A stretch of DNA of 31,813 nt from positions 1-31,813 of IMG/VR virus record IMGVR_UViG_3300030329_002390; one strand, written 5' to 3'. The notes below the pieces were generated by a model. It had not been told where the DNA came from, ran no database searches, and saw nothing but the letters and a program-made list of their open reading frames with translations. The DNA is from a virus. The position numbers were made by a program, and so were the translations under genes. Below are positions 4,854 through 11,266 of this stretch, in pieces; the first letter of the stretch is position 1, and each line of letters opens with the position of its first letter.

Positions 4854-5711
4854 ATGACTACAAAAAAGATAGCACGGTCTTGCAAGAATGGCAAGCGTAT
4901 ATATGTTATGGTTCCGTTTTACTTGGAGCCTACCGGTCAACCGTACTCTTATATCGAGGCCAGCTTTGAATGGATGAAACTTAATTCATTGAACCGTGTA
5001 CCACCACAAAGACAACTCGCTAGCAAGTGGGGATGGTCTTATCATAAGACTCGCACCTTATGCATAGCAATGCAACAATGGTTAGACAACACGGGCGACA
5101 TAGAAGAATCAACCAAAAGTCATGCAAAAGTCATGCAAGATTCTTCTGATAAACCCGTAGATTCCGATACCCAAAATTTAGAATCGATCAAGATTCAATC
5201 AAGAATCAATCAAACTTTATCAACAGACCACGAAGGACCGGAGGTATCGATGGCCTATAAACATAATAGAATTATAAATATTGGTGCTGTTGTTTATAAG
5301 GCAGAAGACAATACATCAGAAGAACTATATGCATACATAAAGAAGTCAAGTAAAGCCAAACAGATTCTTGCTCATTACATTCAGGTATCAACTGAATGCG
5401 AGTATCCACATCCTGAGACATTGCTAGCACGTGACCTAGGTGTCAGTGCTAGATGTGCTAGGCAATGCAAAATAGAGGATGTTCTGCTCATTATAGACTG
5501 GGTTTTCTATGCTGATACTTGTGGACGTGCTGAGTGGAGGCGCAACACTGGCAACGTACAACTGTATAGCCTACTCAATAGCGGAGCGTATCAAGAGAAT
5601 CTTATCAAGGCTAGAACTTGGAAACAAAAACCAACTAAGAAGCAAACTACTAACACTAACCAGCAACAAATCGTACCACAACAGTATGACGACAAAGGGA
5701 ATCTGATATAA
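4854..5711 (+). CDS. Putative replication initiator (lambda O-like arrangement)
   Basis: A 285-residue protein. Residues about 49-76 (VPPQRQLASKWGWSYHKTRTLCIAMQQW in outline) form a winged or helix-turn-helix DNA-binding segment. A polar, low-complexity linker spans about 80-128. The C-terminal domain includes DVLLIIDWVFYAD and WRRNTGN, like the conserved C-terminal domains of phage replication proteins. The 11-bp iteron array lies in the DNA encoding the linker, as in lambda O, where the origin sits inside the gene. The next gene looks like a helicase loader. Expected role: bind the origin and recruit loader and host helicase. The C-terminal tail is Gln/Thr-rich. The start has AAGGATAA four bases upstream of the ATG. 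Confidence 0.65.
   Translation: MTTKKIARSCKNGKRIYVMVPFYLEPTGQPYSYIEASFEWMKLNSLNRVPPQRQLASKWGWSYHKTRTLCIAMQQWLDNTGDIEESTKSHAKVMQDSSDKPVDSDTQNLESIKIQSRINQTLSTDHEGPEVSMAYKHNRIINIGAVVYKAEDNTSEELYAYIKKSSKAKQILAHYIQVSTECEYPHPETLLARDLGVSARCARQCKIEDVLLIIDWVFYADTCGRAEWRRNTGNVQLYSLLNSGAYQENLIKARTWKQKPTKKQTTNTNQQQIVPQQYDDKGNLI
5104..5211 (+). repeat. Iteron array, candidate replication origin
   Basis: Eight 11-bp units begin at 5104 (AAGAATCAACC), 5115 and 5126 (both AAAAGTCATGC), 5137 (AAGATTCTTCT), 5158 (TAGATTCCGAT), 5179 (TAGAATCGATC), 5190 (AAGATTCAATC) and 5201 (AAGAATCAATC). Steps are 11, 11, 11, 21, 21, 11 and 11 bp, so every unit faces the same side of the helix. Six units contain GANTC. Eleven is not a multiple of three, so the repeat cannot reflect a protein repeat and points to selection on DNA. 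The position inside an initiator-like gene argues for an origin. Confidence 0.72.
5217..5282 (+). other. Possible DnaA-like box and AT-rich unwinding segment
   Basis: TTATCAACA (5217-5225) differs by one base from the E. coli DnaA box TTATCCACA and begins six bases after the last iteron. A 27-base segment at 5256-5282 contains only two G or C bases, which would melt easily. Iterons followed by AT-rich DNA is the order seen in the lambda origin. The box may be fortuitous. Confidence 0.4.
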
Positions 5712-6466
5712 TGGAATACCACGACAAAGTTTATTACGCCCATACTCTATTGGGTATATCAATAGAGGAATTGAATGTACGCCGGATTGAAAACATAACC
5801 TATAACTTATCAAGAATAACAGTAGCTTGGAATCGTAATGATGAATTTATGCAGCGTGCAAGAACCACGTGGATCAAAGCACTGTACAATTCTCCTGACC
5901 GTGCATTGACCGAAGCAATAGACCATTTGATACAACAGCCTAGTCAATTTCCACCGTCACTTGGCGAGATAATGAGCGTGGTAAAACAACGCGTAAAGAC
6001 TCTAGGGTTAGGATCAACGCACGAAGCGGAGCACGACTATCAACTTTGCCCTGATTGTATAGAGCGTGACGGGTACGCCCGCACTGCTATGCATTTTATC
6101 TGGATGGATGAAAAGCAGAACCCAAGGTATAAGCATGGTGAATACTACGTTGTGACAAGGATGTGCATATGCGGGTGTGATGGTAGCATTGAAAGACTAG
6201 GAGCTACAGGTACTAGACTGGCTAGTCATAGAGAAATGTTAGCAAGAAAAGACGAGCGGATTGAATTGCTTGAATGGCATAGAACAGCAGCAGACTTGCC
6301 AACACTAACCCACAAGCAAACAATGAAGCCAAACGAATATAAAGAATTGCAGGAACGGATACAAAACCGTACCGGTAAACAACCGTACAGCACAGTGCTG
6401 AACGTACTAACCAACGCGACTCCCCAACAAAAGGAATCGCTATTTCAAAAAAGGACAAAACAATGA
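5711..6466 (+). CDS. Putative helicase loader (lambda P-like position)
   Basis: A 251-residue protein. The N-terminal half is helical (TTWIKALYN, then SPDRALTEAIDHL) and includes FPPSLGEIM at residues 80-88, comparable to the PFLPSPGQF-type segment of lambda P. The middle has cysteines at 113, 116, 152, 154 and 156 (LCPDC and MCICGC), a likely zinc site that lambda P does not have. It begins by TAATG overlap at the end of the initiator-like gene, an arrangement typical of initiator/loader pairs. Expected role: bring the host replicative helicase to the origin. No ATPase motif is seen, so a DnaC-type loader is less likely. The family call rests on context plus weak local similarity. Confidence 0.5.
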   Translation: MEYHDKVYYAHTLLGISIEELNVRRIENITYNLSRITVAWNRNDEFMQRARTTWIKALYNSPDRALTEAIDHLIQQPSQFPPSLGEIMSVVKQRVKTLGLGSTHEAEHDYQLCPDCIERDGYARTAMHFIWMDEKQNPRYKHGEYYVVTRMCICGCDGSIERLGATGTRLASHREMLARKDERIELLEWHRTAADLPTLTHKQTMKPNEYKELQERIQNRTGKQPYSTVLNVLTNATPQQKESLFQKRTKQ

Positions 6467-6720
6467 CTATAATATATTACGAAGAAGACCGTAACCACGG
6501 GCCCTTTATCATACGGGTATCTGGATCACGCGAATTTGTATCGCGAGTAGACACACGTAGAACGTGCACCATATTTGATGGTATACTGGTATACAGCGAA
6601 GACCCTAACGAAGCCCTTCAGTTTGATGACTTAGACGAAGCAATAGAAGTAGCAAAAGAAGTTTTTGAGCAAGACGATATGCATTTATCTATTGAGATAG
6701 CGGGAGGTTTTTGTGACTAA
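6463..6720 (+). CDS. Hypothetical acidic early protein
   Basis: An 85-residue acidic protein. It starts with beta-strand-like sequence (MTIIYYEED, PFIIRVSGSREF) and ends with a helix (LDEAIEVAKEVFEQDD). I do not recognise a family. The ATG overlaps the loader stop as ATGA and has AAGGACAA upstream, one base different from the early consensus. It overlaps the next gene by 8 bp. Position suggests a replication or recombination accessory, without direct evidence. Confidence 0.7.
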   Translation: MTIIYYEEDRNHGPFIIRVSGSREFVSRVDTRRTCTIFDGILVYSEDPNEALQFDDLDEAIEVAKEVFEQDDMHLSIEIAGGFCD

Positions 6721-6973
6721 GAAACTAACCTGCCACCAACTAACCCGCGAAGAATGGATAGCATTATGGCCTGTCCCTGACAATGCGGTAGTCACTACTA
6801 CGCGCCTTATCAATGGACGGTACATCATATTGTACTACCCTAACACTGACCGCTATGTCCTGATGGATCAATCCGGTACGTTCAAGATACCCTCAGACCT
6901 ATTACAAGAACACTTTAAAAGTAGGATGCACAGGCATCTTATGCCTACCAACAACAGGAGCGACAATGAATAG
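6713..6973 (+). CDS. Hypothetical protein, GTG start
   Basis: An 86-residue protein beginning at GTG 6713, with GGGAGG at 6702-6707 five bases upstream. The sequence looks mostly beta (NAVVTTTRLINGRYIILYY, then YVLMDQSGTFKI) with a short basic helix (EHFKSRMHRH). No family is recognised. It overlaps both neighbours by 8 bp, which implies tight translational coupling within the early unit. No catalytic residues or cysteine motifs are evident. Confidence 0.7.
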   Translation: MTKKLTCHQLTREEWIALWPVPDNAVVTTTRLINGRYIILYYPNTDRYVLMDQSGTFKIPSDLLQEHFKSRMHRHLMPTNNRSDNE

Positions 6974-7352
6974 CCATATACATGAACAATTGAAGGAGGA
7001 TGGTATTTTTACCATAGACCTATGCATTACTAGAGAACCTAAAGATGAATTTGATCTGGAAACTCTACTCAAGGAGGCCCTTATCCGTGACTACCCGCAC
7101 GAGTGGATACTATCTAGGCAGGAGTATTTCGGTAGTGAGGGTCTAGACGAAACCGCAGAATGCATTATTTCAACGGCTGTAATTCAGCACTGGAAACATA
7201 AGAATGATCCGTTAGTCTATGAGATAGAACTAGAGCCTGACGAGTGGATGATAAACGCAGCATATGATGCGTACTACAAAGAGAAGGACGAATACTACCG
7301 CATACAGGCCAAACTAAAGCCATATGTATTACTAACCAAGGAGATAAAATGA
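6966..7352 (+). CDS. Hypothetical acidic early protein
   Basis: A 128-residue acidic protein with no recognised domain. It contains ELEPDEWMINAAYDAYYKEKDEYY-type acidic/aromatic helices toward the C-terminus. AGGAG lies a few bases upstream of the ATG, so this early gene uses the late-type ribosome site. Its stop overlaps the next start as ATGA at 7349-7352. Being directly before an annealing-protein gene, it occupies the place where a partner nuclease or single-strand-binding protein often sits, but I see no motif of either. Confidence 0.7.
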   Translation: MNSHIHEQLKEDGIFTIDLCITREPKDEFDLETLLKEALIRDYPHEWILSRQEYFGSEGLDETAECIISTAVIQHWKHKNDPLVYEIELEPDEWMINAAYDAYYKEKDEYYRIQAKLKPYVLLTKEIK

Positions 7353-8101
7353 AAGACCAACACTATAGTATGAAAGATCCGTCCGACTGGACAAAAGAAG
7401 ACTGGGAAATGTATAAGCGTGACGAGTCACGTACAGAATATACAGAAGAACAAATAAAACAAATTGAAAATGAACTAGATTATGAACAACACATGAAGGA
7501 TAAAACAATGACTACATCATTTAAAGAACTAAACAAAATAGACGTTAATCAACACACTGAAAAGAAGGGTCGGTTCACATACCTGTCTTGGGCTTGGGCT
7601 TGGCAGCAACTACTGGCTCGATACCCTGATAGTACAAGGACAGTTTACGAAAACACTTATGGACAACCATATATTAAAGATACCCACGGGGTTATGGTCA
7701 AGGTAGGTGTAACGGTCAATGGCATAGAACACATTGAATACCTACCAGTTATGAACCACCAGAACAAATGCATACCTGCAGACAAAGCAAATATGATGGA
7801 TATAAACAAGGCTATTCAAAGATGCACAGTAAAGGCGATAGCGCGTCACGGTCTAGGGTTATATATCTATGCCGGTGAAGACCTACCCGATAGTGATACA
7901 GAGTCTAAACCTGAACCACAAAAACAAACGTGGGAAAGTTTAGCCATACCACCACCACAACCAGAAAAGCCTGAGCTGTTACCTGACACCCAACGCTTTG
8001 AACTATGCAAAAACTGGTTACAAAAACCAACTAACACTATACAAAAACTACGTGAACGATATACTATATCAAAGGAGGTAGAACAACTACTATTGAAATA
8101 A
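7349..8101 (+). CDS. Sak/DUF1071-type single-strand annealing protein
   Basis: A 250-residue frame. From residue 54 on it matches the DUF1071 (Sak, Rad52-like) annealing family: FKELNKIDVN, then KGRFTYLSWAWAW, PVMNHQNKC, and DINKAIQRCTVKAIARHGLGLYIYAGEDLP. These proteins anneal complementary single strands in phage recombination. The C-terminal 70 residues are Pro/Gln-rich. Two starts look real: ATG 7349 (AAGGAG site, ATGA overlap with the previous gene) and in-frame ATG 7508 with the full early motif AAGGATAAAACA. The first adds a 53-residue charged extension (DWTKEDWEMYKRDE) not expected in the family. Two isoforms, or a fusion of a small gene to the annealing gene, are both possible. It is the last early gene. 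Confidence 0.8.
   Translation: MKDQHYSMKDPSDWTKEDWEMYKRDESRTEYTEEQIKQIENELDYEQHMKDKTMTTSFKELNKIDVNQHTEKKGRFTYLSWAWAWQQLLARYPDSTRTVYENTYGQPYIKDTHGVMVKVGVTVNGIEHIEYLPVMNHQNKCIPADKANMMDINKAIQRCTVKAIARHGLGLYIYAGEDLPDSDTESKPEPQKQTWESLAIPPPQPEKPELLPDTQRFELCKNWLQKPTNTIQKLRERYTISKEVEQLLLK
7496..7510 (+). promoter_or_regulatory. Internal ribosome site within annealing-protein frame
   Basis: AAGGATAAAACAATG is identical to the initiation site of the gene at 3649. Here it lies inside the longer open frame and sets a start at 7508, exactly where similarity to the annealing family begins. It argues for independent initiation of a 197-residue protein. Confidence 0.65.
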
Positions 8102-8152
8102 CTCTTTGACTTTTATTGAGGGAAAAATAATAACTTAAGAGGGTAAGTATAA

Positions 8153-8177
8153 GGCCGGTCGATTGACCGGTCTTTTT
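8153..8177 (+). terminator. Rho-independent terminator of early unit
   Basis: GGCCGGTC (8153-8160), loop GATT, GACCGGTC (8165-8172), then TTTTT (8173-8177). The 8-bp stem contains one G-U pair. It lies 50 bases after the early stop codon, at the meeting point of the two convergent units, and overlaps the stop of the last late gene. On the other strand no T-run follows, so it acts mainly rightward. Confidence 0.85.
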
Positions 8178-8619
8178 ACTTTATAACTCTCAATGCTTCC
8201 TTCAAGTCTTTCAGTTGTTCAGGCGCTACATCCTGACTATGAACCCAACGCTGATACAGTGTGCTCAATACAAACTTAGAAGCCTGTATCTTAGCCATAT
8301 CATTACTGTTAGGGCTACCCAGTATGTGACCCATTGCTTCTACTGCAGGGCATACCAGTTGGGCCAAACGCTTATCTAACTCTTCAGGAGTATGTTCCCT
8401 CATTGGTAGCAATGCAATGATGTGTTGTTCAGGAGGCTTATACTCATTCATTACTCGCTTGAATATGGGTATCTTCTTCCAGTTCTGTACAGTTTGAGCA
8501 TGCACACCTACTGCTTGTGCAGCCTTGGCACTGCTTAATCCTTCTGCAATCAATTGAGCGCACTTCAATTGCTTGTGAGTTAATCCTGTCTGATAATCAC
8601 GTGGTTCTTTTTTACTCAT
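8176..8619 (-). CDS. Helix-turn-helix protein, candidate small terminase
   Basis: A 147-residue protein. The N-terminus has a helix-turn-helix of the type seen in phage small terminase subunits: LTHKQLKCAQLIAEGLSS, then AAQAVGVHAQTVQNWKKIP, followed by FKRVMNEY. The rest is helical, suited to oligomerisation, and ends in a basic segment. Small terminases recognise the packaging site and regulate the large subunit. The location is unusual: it is the last gene of the late unit, far from the large terminase. No other small-terminase candidate is seen. A transcription regulator is the alternative. The stop falls inside the early terminator. Confidence 0.5.
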   Translation of the reverse strand: MSKKEPRDYQTGLTHKQLKCAQLIAEGLSSAKAAQAVGVHAQTVQNWKKIPIFKRVMNEYKPPEQHIIALLPMREHTPEELDKRLAQLVCPAVEAMGHILGSPNSNDMAKIQASKFVLSTLYQRWVHSQDVAPEQLKDLKEALRVIK

Positions 8620-8689
8620 CTTTACTCCATAATACTAGCAACAATAGCAAAGTTGACATCAACATCAGCACCACCAATTCCTTGATCAT
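8612..8689 (-). CDS. 25-residue membrane peptide in lysis region
   Basis: A tiny frame, MIKELVVLMLMSTLLLLLVL followed by WSKDE, almost entirely one hydrophobic helix. Its ATG (8689-8687) overlaps the stop of the holin-like gene as ATGA, and its own TAA overlaps the start of the next gene by 8 bp, so it fills the gap between them in a coupled chain. Candidate roles are an antiholin, a second holin or a spanin-like lysis helper. Its shortness means it could be fortuitous. Confidence 0.5.
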   Translation of the reverse strand: MIKELVVLMLMSTLLLLLVLWSKDE

Positions 8690-9018
8690 CTTTCGTTTAC
8701 GTTTCTTGCTATGTCTTTCATCCGTAGTTCTTGTACTACCTGACTTATATTATCCACCGAAGTTACCAGAGCGTCAACCTTCTTTTCCAATTGGTCTAAG
8801 GCATATTGTTGTTGTTGTTGTAATACATTCTTCTCAGTAGTTAAATCTGTAATGACTTTATCATAGCGTGACCGTAGATTATCTTCGCGTTCGGTTGCTT
8901 TGTCATTCAAAGTATCCATACGCTTTTGCAATCCCTTGGTCTGGTATACAAGATACCCAGCAAAGGCGGCAAGCGGTGAACCATTTACCAGCAATTCTAG
9001 CAGGGTTGTCTCGTCCAC
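8686..9018 (-). CDS. Holin-like protein (BhlA/UviB type)
   Basis: A 110-residue protein with one N-terminal membrane segment (about residues 5-27, LLELLVNGSPLAAFAGYLVY) followed by a long charged coiled coil with a run of five Gln. This layout matches BhlA/UviB-type holins, which have one membrane helix and a coiled-coil tail. A holin would let the cytoplasmic lysin at 434-1042 reach the cell wall. It starts at GTG 9018 with GGAG six bases upstream. The neighbouring small membrane frame supports a lysis cassette. Confidence 0.6.
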   Translation of the reverse strand: MDETTLLELLVNGSPLAAFAGYLVYQTKGLQKRMDTLNDKATEREDNLRSRYDKVITDLTTEKNVLQQQQQYALDQLEKKVDALVTSVDNISQVVQELRMKDIARNVNER

Positions 9019-9021
9019 AAC

Positions 9022-9234
9022 TTACTCCAGACTATCTGAAATAGTTTCAATCAACGCCGGTAAGATTTGGAAACTTGCTTCTTCAGCAATCGCCCATTTC
9101 TCAGCACTGGTTATTTTGTTACCACCATCCGATTGCTCAGACTTAGCGTTCTCTACTGTACGTAATAGTTGTATAATGATCGGCATCATCTTGCGAACTA
9201 TAGCAATGGTTAGCCGTAAAGCATTCTTATTCAT
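9022..9234 (-). CDS. Small hypothetical protein beside the holin
   Basis: A 70-residue helical protein. The N-terminus is amphipathic and basic (LRLTIAIVRKMMPIIIQLLR), followed by a polar linker (SEQSDGGNK) and a second helix (AEKWAIAEEASFQILPALIETI). It has a strong AGGAGATAAA site before ATG 9234; the site overlaps the stop region of the fibre gene. It may belong to the lysis group or be a minor virion part. I cannot assign a family. Confidence 0.65.
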   Translation of the reverse strand: MNKNALRLTIAIVRKMMPIIIQLLRTVENAKSEQSDGGNKITSAEKWAIAEEASFQILPALIETISDSLE

Positions 9235-9242
9235 TTTATCTC

Positions 9243-10799
9243 CTAATGTAAAGCAGTCCAGGCACTGCCATTATATACCATTAACTTATTGGTTGTTGTG
9301 TTGTACAACATTAAACCAGCAGCAGGTGAACTTATAGCATTTTGCTGAGTTGTAGTCATACGTGGAGGCAACAATCCTTTAGTCGTTGATGTACATTCAA
9401 GTATTGCAGAAGCAGCAGTTGGAGCAGCACCAACGCCCATTGAATCATTTGCAGCATCTACCCGTATAACATTATTAATATTTGAACCTCGTACAATAAA
9501 ATCTACATCAGCATTACTACCATTAATCTGTACAAATGCAGGAGTTCCAAGAGAGTCTTCACCACCTAATGCTAGTATCTCTGTCATTGTTGAAGTTCCT
9601 GCGATTCCTCCAGCCATACAATGAAATTTAATTGCACCTTGTTCTTCATTTGGTGAAGTAACATCACTTGCTGACGCTACAATTTTAGCATACTGGACAG
9701 ATTGATTTTCTGAATCTTTACCCATAAAATCTATCTGACCGATCAACATATCATCTGCTTCTGCAGTATCATCAACCCGATTAAATCTCATTATAGGTGG
9801 CTTATCTGTAGCTGCATTACTATTGATTAGTTCTATTAAAGGATTAACCTCTGCCGCTGTGCTTTCAATAATAACCGAAGCGTTATTGGCTATAGCATCA
9901 TTCTTTAATTGTAATAACGTAGTATTTACAGCAGCAGTATTATCATTTGTTATATCAATCAATGACCGTACAGATGTATCAGCACTATTGGATACTATCT
10001 TAGCAATAACACCAGTAGTTAATGCATCTGCAGTTATATCAATAACATCACCAGTTGTATTACTGGCATTTATATCAAGTAACTTTTCATCAACATCAAC
10101 ATTGTTTAGTTGTAGCAAAGGTACACCAGTTGAAGCGTCACCTGTAACTTCAAGCAATGCTGCTGGGCTATCAGTACTAACACCGATTGATACTCTATCT
10201 GTGCTTGCTTCAGCAAATATTAAGTTAGGATCGTTATCTCCTTCAACACGAAAATCAACATCCCCACCAAAATCATTAACAACAAACTCATCTTGCGTAC
10301 CTTCACTGATTTTAAAGATTTCTACACCACCTGCCTCAAACGCAATAGTATCTCCAGCATCAAAGAATACCATACGTGTATCAGTATCTCCAGCGTGACG
10401 AAGAAACTTTCCAATGTTTACAATGTTTGGAAAGGTCTTAGTTCCAGTAATAGTCTGAGTATCAGTAAGCGTATTTACAACAGATGTATCTACACTAAGA
10501 GTTACATCCCCTGATGCACCACCACCAGACAATCCAGTACCTGCAGTTACGGCAGTAATGTCACCACCACCGCCTCCACCTGCTGCTGCTGCTACCCACT
10601 TAGCCCCATCCCAAGTAAGTACTTCATCGGCTGACGGTGAGTCTTGACCAATCTTAGTTACGTTACCAGTAGCATCAAAAGAAAATACTGCAGTGCTACC
10701 CTCTAATAAATTACCTGCAGCACTAAATACAATATCGCCTGAACGTACTGTTAGTTCACTGACACTGGTATTGCCTCCAAATCGTCTTATTACTGACAT
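9243..10799 (-). CDS. Tail fibre / receptor-binding protein
   Basis: A 518-residue protein rich in Asp, Asn, Thr and Val, with many short beta repeats such as VSIGVSTDSPAALLEVTG and MGVGAAPTAASAILE. It has a Gly-rich hinge (about residues 72-80, AAGGGGGGD) followed by TGTGLSGGG. The C-terminus KGLLPPRMTTTQQNAI, then GLMLYNTTTNKLMVYNGSAW, is a motif common in phage fibres and bacterial trimeric surface proteins. It probably forms a trimeric beta-rich shaft. The N-terminal 70 residues should attach to the tail. No chaperone domain or spike enzyme is visible. GGAGG precedes the start. Confidence 0.75.
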   Translation of the reverse strand: MSVIRRFGGNTSVSELTVRSGDIVFSAAGNLLEGSTAVFSFDATGNVTKIGQDSPSADEVLTWDGAKWVAAAAGGGGGGDITAVTAGTGLSGGGASGDVTLSVDTSVVNTLTDTQTITGTKTFPNIVNIGKFLRHAGDTDTRMVFFDAGDTIAFEAGGVEIFKISEGTQDEFVVNDFGGDVDFRVEGDNDPNLIFAEASTDRVSIGVSTDSPAALLEVTGDASTGVPLLQLNNVDVDEKLLDINASNTTGDVIDITADALTTGVIAKIVSNSADTSVRSLIDITNDNTAAVNTTLLQLKNDAIANNASVIIESTAAEVNPLIELINSNAATDKPPIMRFNRVDDTAEADDMLIGQIDFMGKDSENQSVQYAKIVASASDVTSPNEEQGAIKFHCMAGGIAGTSTMTEILALGGEDSLGTPAFVQINGSNADVDFIVRGSNINNVIRVDAANDSMGVGAAPTAASAILECTSTTKGLLPPRMTTTQQNAISSPAAGLMLYNTTTNKLMVYNGSAWTALH

Positions 10800-10802
10800 A
10801 GT

Positions 10803-11231
10803 TTATTCCTCCCAAATTAAATGTGAATCGGAATCAACTGTTAAAGTCGCATCACCTACTGAATTTCCTGCATACCAAATATAAACGGTATCACCACCAG
10901 CAACATAAATAGGATACTGCGGTACAAATGTAAGACTTCCAGTAGTTGTCGTTTGTCCTAATGTAAATGCACCATTTTCATTATCAGTTAAAATTTTATT
11001 GCCTGCACTATCTTTTGTTATTTTAAATGACAATGCCGTAGCTGCAGTACCAGTACCAGCAGCTATGCTACTTACAAAAATTGTTATTTGTTGTAACTTG
11101 CCAGTAAAAGAAGAACCTGCTGGAAAACTACCCAACGTTACTGTATGCTTTCTATCTGTATGATAAGTATTATTGACACCAGTTATGTCACTATCAAATG
11201 TTACCGGATGTAAAAAACTATTAACTCTCAT
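10803..11231 (-). CDS. Hypothetical virion protein, beta-rich
   Basis: A 142-residue, mostly beta protein rich in Thr, Gly and Val (GSFPAGSSFTGKLQQITIF, DTVYIWYAGNSVGDATL). It probably folds as a small jelly-roll or similar sandwich. It lies between the large internal protein and the fibre gene, so a tail-tip or fibre-junction component is likely. AAGGAG lies upstream of ATG 11231. No specific family is recognised. Confidence 0.65.
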   Translation of the reverse strand: MRVNSFLHPVTFDSDITGVNNTYHTDRKHTVTLGSFPAGSSFTGKLQQITIFVSSIAAGTGTAATALSFKITKDSAGNKILTDNENGAFTLGQTTTTGSLTFVPQYPIYVAGGDTVYIWYAGNSVGDATLTVDSDSHLIWEE

Positions 11232-11266
11232 TCTAATTTCTCCTTGTTATTTTTATTATATATTAT

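Noticed and set aside
6966-7352. SSB or nuclease before the annealing gene
   Set aside because: No OB-fold pattern, no acidic SSB tail and no nuclease motif could be seen.
8720-8830. Leftward CAA/CAG runs as a possible repeat expansion
   Set aside because: They encode Gln in a coiled coil of the holin-like protein (and likewise in the scaffold at about 26320); simple codon repeats.
9823-10398. 191-codon Ser-rich frame opposite the fibre gene
   Set aside because: Antisense shadow of a repetitive gene; no ribosome site and no sensible protein features.
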